Shown here: piece after piece, positions 1-9,080 of the stretch
How positions within the stretch are numbered: the stretch's first letter is position 1
How the letters are laid out: each line of letters opens with the position of its first letter
Assembly: GCA_964441285.1 (NCBI GenBank)
Contig: CAYTUK010000013.1
Location: forward strand, 4,685-68,684
Reading direction: 5' to 3'
DNA: 64,000 nucleotides
DNA from: S010-25 sp964441285
GTDB taxonomy: Bacteria; Pseudomonadota; Gammaproteobacteria; SZUA-229
Notes under the pieces: model-generated
The model's database searches: none
What the model was told of the DNA's origin: nothing
The model's input: only the letters and a program-made list of their open reading frames with translations
Position numbers and translations under genes: made by a program

Positions 1-437
1 GTGATGAAGAAATTGAAATTCTGCGGCGTACCCGCCAGGTAGAGGATGGCCGTCTGGATACATTAATAAAACCCATTGCCAGACCGGCGGACATTCTTGC
101 CCTGCGTGAGCAGTTAACCACGGTTCATGTGGAAGCGTCGATTGAGCACTATATTGTTGATCTGGTTGCCGCAACCAGAAATATCAACCAACACATTCCT
201 GAATGGGGTGAGATGGTCAAAGCCGGCGCTTCACCCAGAGGGGCGATTGCTTTATTGCGTGCAGCCAGTGCCAGTGCCTTATTAAAGCAACGTGATTATG
301 TGATTCCAGAAGATGTGATAGAGCTTGCAGTGGACGTTCTGCGGCACCGTATTTTTCTGGACTTTAGTGCACCGGCAGAAGGGATTAGTGGCGCGCAGAT
401 TATTGCCGAACTTGTGCAACGGATACCCGCGCCTTGA
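1..437 (+). CDS. MoxR-family AAA+ ATPase, C-terminal part
   Basis: The gene is cut by the window start; the frame is open from base 3 and the stop is at 435-437. The visible part begins with the motif DEEIEILRR and includes the C-terminal lid, with SPRGAIALLRAASASALL and a conserved-looking DVIELAVDVLRHRI stretch typical of MoxR proteins. MoxR ATPases are AAA+ chaperones thought to act with von Willebrand A proteins on metal insertion or complex maturation. Here it is the first visible gene of a MoxR-DUF58-BatABD operon. Its stop overlaps the TTG start of the next gene, so the two are probably translationally coupled. The Walker motifs lie upstream of the window. Confidence 0.9.
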   Translation, partial: DEEIEILRRTRQVEDGRLDTLIKPIARPADILALREQLTTVHVEASIEHYIVDLVAATRNINQHIPEWGEMVKAGASPRGAIALLRAASASALLKQRDYVIPEDVIELAVDVLRHRIFLDFSAPAEGISGAQIIAELVQRIPAP

Positions 438-1501
438 GCTTGAAAAGCCTCTCTCCGTTTGAACGGGCATTACTTGATCATCAGGCGGTTAACGCGTGCA
501 TACAGCAGGGGCATAACTGGTCTGGAAAGGGGTTCCCCTGGCCAATGTGTGAAATCAGACAGGGTCAGAGTGGCGATCTAATAGCACAACAACAGGGTAG
601 TGGTATCGACTTTAGCGAAACCCGGCCTTATCAGACGGGTGATGAACCACGGCATATGAACTGGCGTGCAACAGCCCGAACCGGGCGTCCTCAGGTGCGC
701 GTTTTTCAGGCAGAGCTGACCCCCACCAGTTACTTTTTAATTGATCGCCGTGCCACCATGCGATTCGGTACACGCCGACGCCTTAAAGTGGCGCAGGCAG
801 CACGGCTGGCTATCTTTCTGGCGGCCTGGGAAGCGCGAAATGGTGCCGAGCTGGGTAGCCTTATCTTAAATGAGACGGCGCAATGGCAACCGCCAGCCAG
901 CGGTGAAAAAGGTATCTATCAGCTAGCACAAAATGCCACCAAACCCTGTCCACCGATGTTTGATGTGCCTCAGCCTGAAATGAAATACGCCTTAGCCTTG
1001 CTGGCTGAACAACTGCCGGCGGGCAGTCATCTATATATTTTGAGTGACTTTTCTGACCTGACTGAAACGCTGGTGCCGCGACTTCATCAGCTTGGTCTGC
1101 AACATCGAGTCTGGGCGATTAGTATTCACGATCCGGCAGAGCAGCAACTGCCCCTTGCCGGTCAGCTGCAACTGATATGGAATCAGCAGTCGGGTATGGC
1201 AGGGGACATGATAGATAAGAATGGGATAGATAAGAACGGAGTAGATAAAAACAGAGTCAATAAAAATACAACCAATAGGAACAGGGTAGATAATAAAGCA
1301 GACCGTGTCGTAGACAGTACACCACTGACGGACACAGTGATTAACACCCATGATACGGTTATTCAGCAGCAGCATAAACAACGTTTTGAACAGCGACAAC
1401 GGCAGCTTAAAAAACGGTGTGAGTCATCGGGAATTAACTTCACAGCCATTTTTAGTGATACGGAGGATCTTGTAAAAGCCCTGCAGGGTACGCCTCAATG
1501 A
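434..1501 (+). CDS. DUF58 domain protein of the MoxR/Bat operon
   Basis: A 355-residue protein that starts at a TTG overlapping the moxR stop. The segment around residues 45-80 (DFSETRPYQTGDEPRHMNWR) is the signature of the DUF58 family, followed by a degenerate von Willebrand-A-like fold (for example HLYILSDFSDLTETL near residue 200). DUF58 proteins regularly follow MoxR ATPases and are assumed to be chaperone partners, but no reaction is established. Around residues 258-290 there is an unusual Asn/Asp/Lys-rich insert made of imperfect DKNG/DKNR units (bases about 1208-1300). The C-terminus is a basic, helical segment. The downstream gene starts 4 bases before this stop, consistent with one operon. 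The DUF58 call is firm; the role is inferred from context. Confidence 0.88.
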   Translation: MSLKSLSPFERALLDHQAVNACIQQGHNWSGKGFPWPMCEIRQGQSGDLIAQQQGSGIDFSETRPYQTGDEPRHMNWRATARTGRPQVRVFQAELTPTSYFLIDRRATMRFGTRRRLKVAQAARLAIFLAAWEARNGAELGSLILNETAQWQPPASGEKGIYQLAQNATKPCPPMFDVPQPEMKYALALLAEQLPAGSHLYILSDFSDLTETLVPRLHQLGLQHRVWAISIHDPAEQQLPLAGQLQLIWNQQSGMAGDMIDKNGIDKNGVDKNRVNKNTTNRNRVDNKADRVVDSTPLTDTVINTHDTVIQQQHKQRFEQRQRQLKKRCESSGINFTAIFSDTEDLVKALQGTPQ

Positions 1502-1911
1502 ACAGTGCTGGGCTCATGCATATTGCTGATATATTGCCGCCGTCTGTGCCGGTATCATCATCAGAGACTATCTGGCTTTATGTTTTACTGTTGATAGTGT
1601 CCGTTCCTGTCGTCGTTTCTATTGCTGTCTATATCAGGTATTCAGCATCAGGCAAGTACCAGCTAAAACGGTTGTATCGACGACACCTGTGGCACAAAAC
1701 CGGCAACCGGCAACGAGCCCTGCAATTAGGCCGATTGTTGTGTCAACGCCTGGAGCTACCACATATCAGCACTTCAGCCTTTTCAGGGTGCCGGGATAAT
1801 CGGCAGTGGCGGCTATTTTCAACGGCACTACTGTTCGCCTGTTTTAGTCGTGAGGATCCTGACGATGAGGCCATGAAGGCTTTATTGGACCAGGCCGGTC
1901 AGTGGTTTTAG
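1498..1911 (+). CDS. DUF4381-type single-pass membrane protein
   Basis: A 137-residue protein whose ATG overlaps the stop of the DUF58 gene by 4 bases. It begins with a short periplasmic-type segment (ADILPPSVPV), then one hydrophobic helix at about residues 26-46, then a basic cytoplasmic region (YQLKRLYRRHLW) and an acidic tail. This layout and the position between the DUF58 and VWA genes match DUF4381 proteins of MoxR/Bat operons. These may anchor or link the complex to the membrane; no activity is known. Confidence 0.75.
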   Translation: MNSAGLMHIADILPPSVPVSSSETIWLYVLLLIVSVPVVVSIAVYIRYSASGKYQLKRLYRRHLWHKTGNRQRALQLGRLLCQRLELPHISTSAFSGCRDNRQWRLFSTALLFACFSREDPDDEAMKALLDQAGQWF

Positions 1912-1929
1912 CCTGAGTATTTCATAGCA

Positions 1930-2943
1930 ATGCAGGATTATCTTCTATTAGAACCGGGCTGGTTATGGTTATTGCCCACAATGCTGTTTGTTCCCTGGTT
2001 AATGCAGCGCGGCTGGCTGCTGAAACCAAACCGGCAGATACCGGCAATGGCTGTGCGCCATCCGCAGGCAATGGATTATCCGGTTTCAACCTCTAACCGT
2101 AACCCCGGTCGCTATTTTTTAACGGCATTGAGCGGCTGTTTGATGCTGCTGGCACTGGCACAGCCGATCCACCTGGGTGCGCGTCTGGCAACACCGGCAG
2201 CATCCGCCGATATAATGCTGATTATTGATACCTCGGTCAGTATGGTGTTGAGAGATTATCAACTCAATGGACAACGCGTTGAACGGATGACGATGATGCA
2301 GGCATTGCTGGATCGGTTTTCCAGGCATTATACCGGCCAGCGTATCGGCATTGTTATAGCCGGTAGTCAACCACAAATTCTGTTGCAACCAGCTAGGGAC
2401 AAGGCATTAGTCCGGTATTTAATTAATCGACTTACACCCGCTATTGCGGGCCGGCAGGCTGCTCTGGGTGATGCTGTCGCGGTAACGGCTGAATACATTA
2501 AGTCGCACCAGCAGGCGGTGGATACAGTGATGGTTTTAATCAGTGCTGGCATTGCGCCCAGCGGTAAGTTATCGCCTGTTGCCGGGGCTGAACGTGCGGC
2601 TAAGGCGGGTGTGGTATTAAACACCATTGCGGTTGGTTCAACAGATATGCTGCTTCATGGAGTCGGTGGCGACCAGCTGGGGGAGCTTATCTATGTACCT
2701 GCCGATTTAAAACTGCTAAAACAGATGGCGCTAATAACGGGCGGCGAAAGCTTTCATGCGGTTAATGTTGCGGCAATGGATGCGGCATTAAAGCAAATTG
2801 AACAGCGTTATCAAAAGAACCCAGCTAGCCAGCATACACCACGTCTGCAACAACCGTTATATTACTGGCCGCTGGCTGCTGCCATTCTAATACTGATGAT
2901 TATGGACTTACTGCCTTATCGCAGGATGCGACATTCAGCGTGA
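1930..2943 (+). CDS. VWA-domain membrane protein, BatA-like
   Basis: A 337-residue protein with hydrophobic helices near residues 11-25 and 60-80, a von Willebrand A domain from about residue 90 to 290, and a C-terminal hydrophobic helix near residues 308-326. The metal-ion-dependent adhesion site is visible as DTSVS (about residues 98-102). This topology is that of BatA of the aerotolerance (Bat) operons, where the VWA domain faces the periplasm. It lies 18 bases after the DUF4381 gene and overlaps the next gene by 4 bases. It probably forms a complex with the BatB/C-like protein encoded next. Confidence 0.85.
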   Translation: MQDYLLLEPGWLWLLPTMLFVPWLMQRGWLLKPNRQIPAMAVRHPQAMDYPVSTSNRNPGRYFLTALSGCLMLLALAQPIHLGARLATPAASADIMLIIDTSVSMVLRDYQLNGQRVERMTMMQALLDRFSRHYTGQRIGIVIAGSQPQILLQPARDKALVRYLINRLTPAIAGRQAALGDAVAVTAEYIKSHQQAVDTVMVLISAGIAPSGKLSPVAGAERAAKAGVVLNTIAVGSTDMLLHGVGGDQLGELIYVPADLKLLKQMALITGGESFHAVNVAAMDAALKQIEQRYQKNPASQHTPRLQQPLYYWPLAAAILILMIMDLLPYRRMRHSA

Positions 2944-4760
2944 TGAATTTATTCATCGACCAGCTGTACTGGCGGCAACCATTGTGGCTGCTGCTGGTGT
3001 TATTTCCGGTGTTGCTGATGTGGTGGCGGATGGTACGACAACGCCATAGTTTACGAAACTATGCGGAGGCTTCACTGCTGCCCTGGGTTATGCTGCCCAA
3101 CCGGCAAAGGCGCAATTACTGGCAGACAGCCGCGCAGCTTTTGATCTGGCTGTTGCTTGGTATGGCTGCCGCCGGTCCGCGTTTGATGCTTTTTGCGCCG
3201 CAGAAATTGTTACCCTCTCAGGGTGCGGCGGTGATTGTTATTGATTATTCCCGTTCCATGCTGGCGCGTGATGTTTTTCCAGATCGACTACAGCAGGCTC
3301 ACGATGCAGTAAAGCAATGGGTTGGGCAGGCGCATAAATTTAAACTTGGGCTGGTTATCTTTGCTGGAAAATCACATGTCGTGCTGCCGCCCACTGCAGA
3401 TAAGCAGGCATTAGCAGAAACCGTATCGCTACTAAATGAAATTCAGTTACCGACTTATGGCACTGCATTGGTCGATGCCTTAAAACAGGCGAAATCACTA
3501 TTACATAATGCGTCCGGTTCGCGCGCCATTATCCTGCTGACAGATGGCGATGTTTCTAGTGCGGCATTGGCGCAGGTGCAAACAATAGGCGCTGAACTGC
3601 ACGCTGAAAAAATATCACTGCATCTTCTGGGTGTGGGTACACCATCACCAGTTGCGCTGCACGATGAAAATGGGCGCTGGCTAAAATATAAGGGCAAAAC
3701 AGTTATTACACGGCTTAAAGAAACGGCGTTACAGGCGCTCGCAGAAAATAAAGGCGTAACCTACAGTCGATTAACCCCGATACTTGATAACCAGCTGTCG
3801 AATGTATGGCAGCCACCGATAGCCCGCATTGCAGCTCGGCACAGGGATCAGGTTTTGTGGAAAGAATTATTTCCCTGGTGCCTTATACCGGCTTTATTGT
3901 TAATTATTATCAATCACCTATCGATACCCCGTCTGGTTCTGCCGGTGGCAGGCATTATGGTCATTATCGGGTTAATGCTGCCGCAAATTAGTCAGGCGGG
4001 GGAACGGAATACTTTACCGTTGGCATACAAGGCCTGGCAGAACGGAAATTATATTACTGCGGAAAAATATTATGCTCAGGTAGAGGGTTACGCTGCGCGT
4101 ATGGGTGAGGGCGCGAGTTGTTTTCGTGGCGACCGTATACCCTGTGCGATTGCTGCCTTTAGCCGTGCAGCGTGGCTGGCGACGAGTGATAAACAACGGG
4201 GGCGGGCGGCATTTAACCTGGGCAACAGTTTTTTTAAACAGGGCGATTTTAAATCGGCCATTACGCTGTATAAAGACGCCTTACGTTATCAGCCGCAACA
4301 GCGCAGTTACCGGAAAAATCTCAGCATCAGCGAAGCGGTGCAGCAAAACATTGAAGATCAAAAGGCTGAATACCGACGGCGTTTGCAGGCGACCCATAAA
4401 AGCCTCAATCAATCAGGTTTGGGGCAGAGAGCCGCACCGGTTAATGAAGACAATAAAACCGTATCGACGATGAATAGTACAAAGCATAATCGCCGCAGCA
4501 ATCAGCCGCTAAAGTCTCAAGCCATAAGTCTGACTGAAGCACAGCTTGCACTCTATATGCAACGTAGCCAGCACTTTGCCAGCCTGAAAAAGAGTCAGGG
4601 GCGACGCGTTCAGCATCAGCATGACTGGGGTCGATTCACCAATAAGGCCCCGACTGCTGCGCGTAAAGTTAAGTTCTGGCAACGGTTGTTTGAGCTGGAT
4701 GATGGTATTCTGGTACACCGTAATACGCCAGAAACCCTGCCGGGAGTGCGCCCGTGGTAG
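2940..4760 (+). CDS. VWA plus TPR protein, BatB/BatC-like fusion
   Basis: A 606-residue protein combining two functions that are separate genes in some Bat operons. There are N-terminal membrane helices (about residues 14-30 and 60-80). A von Willebrand A domain follows (about residues 95-290) with the MIDAS motif DYSRS and a TDGD loop. Two further hydrophobic helices lie around residues 312-350. A periplasmic TPR region follows (AAFNLGNSFFKQGDFKSAI near residue 425). The last 130 residues are basic and low in complexity. The start overlaps the BatA-like stop, and the stop overlaps the following BatD-like gene by 7 bases, so the operon is tightly coupled. Fusion of VWA and TPR is common in proteobacterial versions. 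Confidence 0.86.
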   Translation: MMNLFIDQLYWRQPLWLLLVLFPVLLMWWRMVRQRHSLRNYAEASLLPWVMLPNRQRRNYWQTAAQLLIWLLLGMAAAGPRLMLFAPQKLLPSQGAAVIVIDYSRSMLARDVFPDRLQQAHDAVKQWVGQAHKFKLGLVIFAGKSHVVLPPTADKQALAETVSLLNEIQLPTYGTALVDALKQAKSLLHNASGSRAIILLTDGDVSSAALAQVQTIGAELHAEKISLHLLGVGTPSPVALHDENGRWLKYKGKTVITRLKETALQALAENKGVTYSRLTPILDNQLSNVWQPPIARIAARHRDQVLWKELFPWCLIPALLLIIINHLSIPRLVLPVAGIMVIIGLMLPQISQAGERNTLPLAYKAWQNGNYITAEKYYAQVEGYAARMGEGASCFRGDRIPCAIAAFSRAAWLATSDKQRGRAAFNLGNSFFKQGDFKSAITLYKDALRYQPQQRSYRKNLSISEAVQQNIEDQKAEYRRRLQATHKSLNQSGLGQRAAPVNEDNKTVSTMNSTKHNRRSNQPLKSQAISLTEAQLALYMQRSQHFASLKKSQGRRVQHQHDWGRFTNKAPTAARKVKFWQRLFELDDGILVHRNTPETLPGVRPW

Positions 4761-6130
4761 TTCGCTACTGCCTGATATTGCTGGCGCTGGTCGTATCCAT
4801 CCCCATCTGTGTGCAGGCGGCTGAGAGTGAGCTCACGGTATCCATTCCTGCAACGGCTATACAGTGGGGGCAATATCTGCGAGCAACCCTGCGTTACCGT
4901 GGTAAACAGTCACTGGGGGCGATTAAGCTGCAGGCATGGCGGCCATTTGTTGCTATCAGCAATAAAAGGGAATCCAGTGATGTGGATAGCGAGGGGCGAG
5001 ATATACAGGTTATCCGGCTGCGACTTTATCCGCGTCGTACGGGTGCTTATACCTTGCCGAGATTGACGCTGGGCGATGCACGCAGCCAGCCGGTCAGTCT
5101 CAATATTCGTCCAGCTGTTGTTGAACGACACCCGGTTAAGCTGGTCTGGCAGCTATCCACTCGGTCGCCGTGGCAGGGTGAGGCGGTGATTGTGCATGTG
5201 CAATTATGGACGACTGATTATGCGGCGCATGTGCGGCTCGATGTGTCGAAGCAGCCACAATTTCTGTCCCGACCATTAAAAACACAACGCCATTTGCTCG
5301 CCGATGGAAGTTACCGTTTTGATACCGGCTGGATTCTTTATCCCACCGAAGCTGGGCCTTTGTTGCTGGATTTGCCACCAGTGCGATATCAATTGTATGG
5401 CGGTGATCGCCGGCGATTTTATTTACCGCTGCAATATTTCCAAGTGAAAGCATTGCCGACGTATTTGCCACCCACACTGCCTGTGGGGCGGTTAGCCATC
5501 CGCAGTAAAATAGATAAAGCTCAGTGGCAAATTTCTGTTCGAACCAAAGCACTCATTCCTTATGGTGTGCCTGGGCTTGATGCCCAGCTGGCTGCCATCA
5601 GTAAACATAATATTGCCGACATTAAAATTCAGTACACGCAGCGCTCAGCTTATAACGATTACGGCGATAGCAGCCTGTATTCTGTCCCTCTGCCCGACTG
5701 GCTAATGCCGTTTGGAAAAGACCTGACGCTAACCTTGCGTTACTTTAACCCCGCCACGGGGCGGATTGAAGACATAACTCACAACTTGCCCCGGTACTGG
5801 AAAATGCCGACATGGGCGTGGTGGTTAATGGCAGTTTCCGGGGCGGTTAGCGTTGCCTTGCTGGTCAGGCCTATACGTCCAGGACTAGAAATACAGGTCA
5901 GTCGACTGGTGTTGCGCCGAGCGCTACGAAACGCCAGCAGTGCAAGGCAATTGCGACGCGTGATTTTGAATCATGGTCATTATGTCACCCTCTCTGAGTG
6001 GGTAGAGAAAATCCCGGCACGAGAATCGAAGCGAAAGGTAATTGTTCAGCAGCTAAATTGTGCCTGTTTTTCAGCGACAGACCATAGTGATATTCAAGCT
6101 TTGAAGACAGCGTTATTAAAACTTAATTAG
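4754..6130 (+). CDS. BatD-like protein
   Basis: A 458-residue exported membrane protein that starts at a GTG overlapping the previous stop. It has a signal peptide (residues 1-22, LLALVVSIPICVQAAES), a beta-rich periplasmic region of about 320 residues, a transmembrane helix near residues 355-375 and a basic cytoplasmic tail of about 80 residues. This is the architecture of BatD (oxygen tolerance) proteins. It is the last gene of the moxR/bat operon; the next gene is on the other strand. Its assignment rests on topology and operon position more than on motifs. Confidence 0.8.
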   Translation: MVVRYCLILLALVVSIPICVQAAESELTVSIPATAIQWGQYLRATLRYRGKQSLGAIKLQAWRPFVAISNKRESSDVDSEGRDIQVIRLRLYPRRTGAYTLPRLTLGDARSQPVSLNIRPAVVERHPVKLVWQLSTRSPWQGEAVIVHVQLWTTDYAAHVRLDVSKQPQFLSRPLKTQRHLLADGSYRFDTGWILYPTEAGPLLLDLPPVRYQLYGGDRRRFYLPLQYFQVKALPTYLPPTLPVGRLAIRSKIDKAQWQISVRTKALIPYGVPGLDAQLAAISKHNIADIKIQYTQRSAYNDYGDSSLYSVPLPDWLMPFGKDLTLTLRYFNPATGRIEDITHNLPRYWKMPTWAWWLMAVSGAVSVALLVRPIRPGLEIQVSRLVLRRALRNASSARQLRRVILNHGHYVTLSEWVEKIPARESKRKVIVQQLNCACFSATDHSDIQALKTALLKLN

Positions 6131-6221
6131 CCCGCTGAATTATGAAAATCTGCACAGGTTCCTGTTTTTCCTGGTTATATGGAATGAAGGGTGTGCGATG
6201 ATTCTCAATGCCGGGACGGTG

Positions 6222-7097
6222 TTACTTCTTCTCAGGAATTTCCCAGCCAAAGATAACCCCGGTTAGCAATTTATAATAATTTTTATAGTCATTAGCCGTA
6301 GCTGGAATAAACTTTTTAGCCTTTCCAGCAAAGCGTCTTAATGTGGGCATAGTGGCGGGGGTTTCATGTGTGAGAGCGGTGATTATTTTGGCCCTTTGTG
6401 CAGCAGTCACCCGTCTACTTACGGTAATGCCCTGGTTGGCTATCTTACCGCTCCTGAATAGTGTAACCAGTCCTTCACGTTCTTTTTTAGGTACTTTTTT
6501 AATGAAATATTTGTCACGTAAAATAACAGCTTTACATTTACCGCGTTTAAATGATTTATAAGCGCCGTTCATACCACCTTTGACCGAAATTATATCAGGC
6601 AGGCTGATAGCATTTTTATACTGAGCTAATACAGTCAATGCTGCAAGATTAGGTGGTGCAAGCCCACAGACTGGCTGATTAACGAGGTCTTCAAGACTGT
6701 TGATGACATGGCCACCAAAACCAGTTTCACCTTTTTTCATGACCACAATAAAGCGTAAATATCCGGGTAATTTTGCAACCGGAATATGGCCAAATCGTTT
6801 TATTCGCCATGAGATGAAATGTGGCCCGTCGAAAATAATATCATACTTATCTTCGCGCATATCACGCTGATAAAATAACCAGCCTTTTGCCTGTTTGTAG
6901 ATTACTTTTTCGCCAAGTACTTTAGTCAGTAGATTTGCTATAGGGACATACTGTTTTTTACCATTCGCCAGGCTTTCGCGTGGTGGTGAGGTCAGAATTA
7001 AATCGGCGCGTACGGAAGAACAAAATAACAGTAACAGGAAAACTCCCAGGATTAGACGAGTCGATTTTCCTTTTAACAGGCTATTTTTTTCGTACAC
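6222..7097 (-). CDS. PhnD-like periplasmic binding protein
   Basis: A 291-residue protein with a signal peptide (LILGVFLLLLFCSSVRAD, cleavage near residue 31) and the fold of phosphate/phosphonate ABC transporter binding proteins. It opens with LTSPPRES and continues with YVPIANLLTKVLGEKV and KYDIIFDGPHF, as in the PhnD family. No permease or ATPase gene lies nearby, so it may be an orphan binding protein or a sensor-type PhnD-like protein rather than part of a working importer. The substrate cannot be predicted. It stands alone, with intergenic gaps on both sides. Confidence 0.75.
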   Translation of the reverse strand: MYEKNSLLKGKSTRLILGVFLLLLFCSSVRADLILTSPPRESLANGKKQYVPIANLLTKVLGEKVIYKQAKGWLFYQRDMREDKYDIIFDGPHFISWRIKRFGHIPVAKLPGYLRFIVVMKKGETGFGGHVINSLEDLVNQPVCGLAPPNLAALTVLAQYKNAISLPDIISVKGGMNGAYKSFKRGKCKAVILRDKYFIKKVPKKEREGLVTLFRSGKIANQGITVSRRVTAAQRAKIITALTHETPATMPTLRRFAGKAKKFIPATANDYKNYYKLLTGVIFGWEIPEKK

Positions 7098-7265
7098 AGC
7101 ATTTAACCTCAGAATTTAATAAGCAGGCAGATTTTAACTATTTTTATTTGTCTTATGTTTCGTACAAAGATCTCTTATAGCATATGAGTGAAAAAAAATA
7201 GGATTCAACAGCCATTTAAGGCTGATATTTTAGAATCAATCGAGATGACCCATGATTAAAAGTAT

Positions 7266-7281
7266 CCAGCAGATGCGCTGG
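7266..7281 (-). terminator. weak hairpin downstream of bufC
   Basis: CCAGC-AGATGC-GCTGG forms a 5-bp stem about 35 bases beyond the bufC stop on the minus strand, followed on that strand by ATACTTTTAA. It could end the buf operon transcript, but the stem is short and the U-run is interrupted. Confidence 0.3.
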
Positions 7282-7315
7282 CTTTCTATCTGGAAATTAC
7301 CGTCCTTCGTGAGAA

Positions 7316-8110
7316 TTATTTTTCCTGAGCAGGTTCCTGCCTGAGTTCACACATCAGCTGATCATTAATCCATTGTTGCAAATAACTTACGGCGCGTTGC
7401 GGGGTTTCCGCTTCACTAAAATGTTCGAGTAGTGCCTCACATAAATCTGCGAACGAAGCGCCAGATATCGCCAGTGTCAGTGCGGTAATTTCTGCGCTTT
7501 CCAGTGCACGGTAGCGACTGACCAGATCCTGACGCCAGATTAACCAGGTGGTCTCATTGGCTGTTTTTTGTGGCGGTGTTTCTGCGTTGGCAAGTGCCCG
7601 CCAGATCTGAAAACTATTCGAGTGTTGCGGCAATAACTGTACCGCGTCATGGAAACGCAGTGTCAGTGTCGCCCATGCATCAGGTTCCAGTTGGGCCAGT
7701 TGATCAAGGGTTACGCACGGGCAATTGGCGGCATCAAAACTGTTAGCAAAAGCCTGTTCGATACGGGTAATTTCGGCAATTTCAGGTAACTGCTTAAACG
7801 GCTCCAGCTGTTCGACCATTGCAACCATATGTTGGCCAAAATAACGCAGGCTGGGATGGTGTGATGGGTAGCTTTCGATGTATTGTACCCTTAGAGTTTC
7901 GAATAGCTCATCACCCAGATAGCTGTGCAGGCGTTCATAGTCTATACCCAACGCTTCCTTTAAACGCAGAACATAAGCGTTACCGTAGAATGTCATGCGC
8001 TGCTCGGCTGAGTGCTGAGGTGTTGATTCGATGTGCTCAACGATACCCTGTGCTGCATTATTTAGCAGATAACCCAGAAATTCGTGCTGTAGTTTACGCA
8101 GTGCGTCCAT
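7316..8110 (-). CDS. bufC: BufC-like DUF2063 protein (MNIO partner)
   Basis: The open frame extends to 8245, but the ATG at 8108-8110 gives the expected N-terminus (MDALRKLQHEFLGYLL) and a 264-residue protein overlapping bufB by 17 bases. Upstream in-frame sequence would overlap bufB deeply and looks non-native. The first 100 residues match DUF2063, with the motif RMTFYGNAYVLRLKEAL. The rest is helical and acidic. In DUF692/MNIO systems the DUF2063 protein binds the oxidase and helps it recognise the precursor peptide. It is the last gene of the bufA-bufB-bufC order. No signal peptide is visible, so it should act in the cytoplasm. Confidence 0.85.
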   Translation of the reverse strand: MDALRKLQHEFLGYLLNNAAQGIVEHIESTPQHSAEQRMTFYGNAYVLRLKEALGIDYERLHSYLGDELFETLRVQYIESYPSHHPSLRYFGQHMVAMVEQLEPFKQLPEIAEITRIEQAFANSFDAANCPCVTLDQLAQLEPDAWATLTLRFHDAVQLLPQHSNSFQIWRALANAETPPQKTANETTWLIWRQDLVSRYRALESAEITALTLAISGASFADLCEALLEHFSEAETPQRAVSYLQQWINDQLMCELRQEPAQEK

Positions 8111-8987
8111 AGGTTTTCTCTTCTGCTGGAGGATGTTGTCTGGTGTTGCTTCGTACCAGCGCTTCTGCCGGTAATGTCCTGGCGGCAATGTCTTCGGCAA
8201 TCGCCAGCTCCTGGCGCAACTGCACAAACTCTGGAATATTATCATCGCGTTCGATCATTGTGCTCACTGCGCCAAAACGGTTGAGTGCGGTGGCATAAAG
8301 CGCCCATACCGGATCGCAGATATCATGATCATGGGTATCGATAATCATCTCACCATTATAGCTATGACCCGCGAGGTGAAACTGCATGACTCGATCAATA
8401 TCAATGCCATTGAGATAATCAACCGGATCAAATTGATGATTATGTGCACTGACAAAAATATTGTTTATGTCTAACAGAATATGGCAATCAGCGCGGCGTG
8501 CAATTTCATTTAAAAACGCCCATTCAGTCATCTCAGAATGCTTATAAGTAACATAACTGGAAAGATTTTCAAGCAGGATGTGCCGACCCAGATACGTCTG
8601 CACCTGCATCACCCGATCTACAATATGCGTAATAGTGGCTTCGTTATAAGGCAGTGGCAAGAGGTCATGGCTGTTGGTGTGGTCAACGCTGGTCCAGCAC
8701 AGGTGATCTGAAACCCAGTGTGGCTGCACGCGTTGTATGAGTTGTTTCAGGCTTTTCAGATAATGTAAGTCTAGCGAGTCGGTGCTACCGATGGAAAGCG
8801 AAACACCGTGCATAACCATAGGGTAATCACGCCGAATTTTATCGAGATAGTCGAGCGGTTTGCCGCCTGGCACCATATAATTTTCGGAGAGTATTTCAAA
8901 CCAGTCGACAGCGGGTTTGTGTTCCAGTATGTAGGAGTAGTGATCCTTACGCAGACCAAGGCCAAAACCCAGAAAAGGACGTGTCAC
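8094..8987 (-). CDS. bufB: BufB-like DUF692 oxidase (MNIO family)
   Basis: A 297-residue DUF692 protein with a TIM-barrel-type sequence. It starts with GFGLGLRKDHYSYIL and contains DWFEILSENYM, MHGVSLSIGSTDSLD, SDHLCW, ILLENLSSYV, HILLDINNIFVSAHNH, FHLAGHS and DTHDHDICDPVW. The His, Asp and Glu residues in these motifs are the metal ligands of multinuclear non-heme iron oxidases. Such enzymes modify cysteines of ribosomal peptides, and in bufferin systems they form thiooxazole-type products that bind copper. It overlaps bufC by 17 bases. It is separated from the precursor gene by 93 bases that hold a strong hairpin. The family call is firm; the exact chemistry is inferred. Confidence 0.93.
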   Translation of the reverse strand: MTRPFLGFGLGLRKDHYSYILEHKPAVDWFEILSENYMVPGGKPLDYLDKIRRDYPMVMHGVSLSIGSTDSLDLHYLKSLKQLIQRVQPHWVSDHLCWTSVDHTNSHDLLPLPYNEATITHIVDRVMQVQTYLGRHILLENLSSYVTYKHSEMTEWAFLNEIARRADCHILLDINNIFVSAHNHQFDPVDYLNGIDIDRVMQFHLAGHSYNGEMIIDTHDHDICDPVWALYATALNRFGAVSTMIERDDNIPEFVQLRQELAIAEDIAARTLPAEALVRSNTRQHPPAEEKTYGRTA

Positions 8988-9018
8988 TGTACGGCTACTC
9001 CTGCAATATCGTATAAAA

Positions 9019-9062
9019 ATGCAAGCGCGCCTGAACAGTTATCTTTTCAGGCGCGCTTGCAT
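9019..9062 (-). terminator. intercistronic hairpin between bufA and bufB
   Basis: A perfect 17-bp inverted repeat: ATGCAAGCGCGCCTGAA (9019-9035) and its complement (9046-9062), with a 10-base loop. On the minus strand it is followed by TTTTATACG, so it looks like an intrinsic terminator placed 18 bases after the bufA stop and 31 bases before the bufB start. It probably lets most transcripts stop after the precursor gene and only some read through into the enzyme genes. It could also protect the 3' end of the bufA mRNA. Confidence 0.85.
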
Positions 9063-9080
9063 TAATCCAGATACCGGCTT

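Noticed and set aside
1205..1300. Short regular repeats that might suggest a CRISPR-like array
   Set aside because: Units are imperfect, without spacers, in-frame and translate as DKN repeats in a DUF58 protein.
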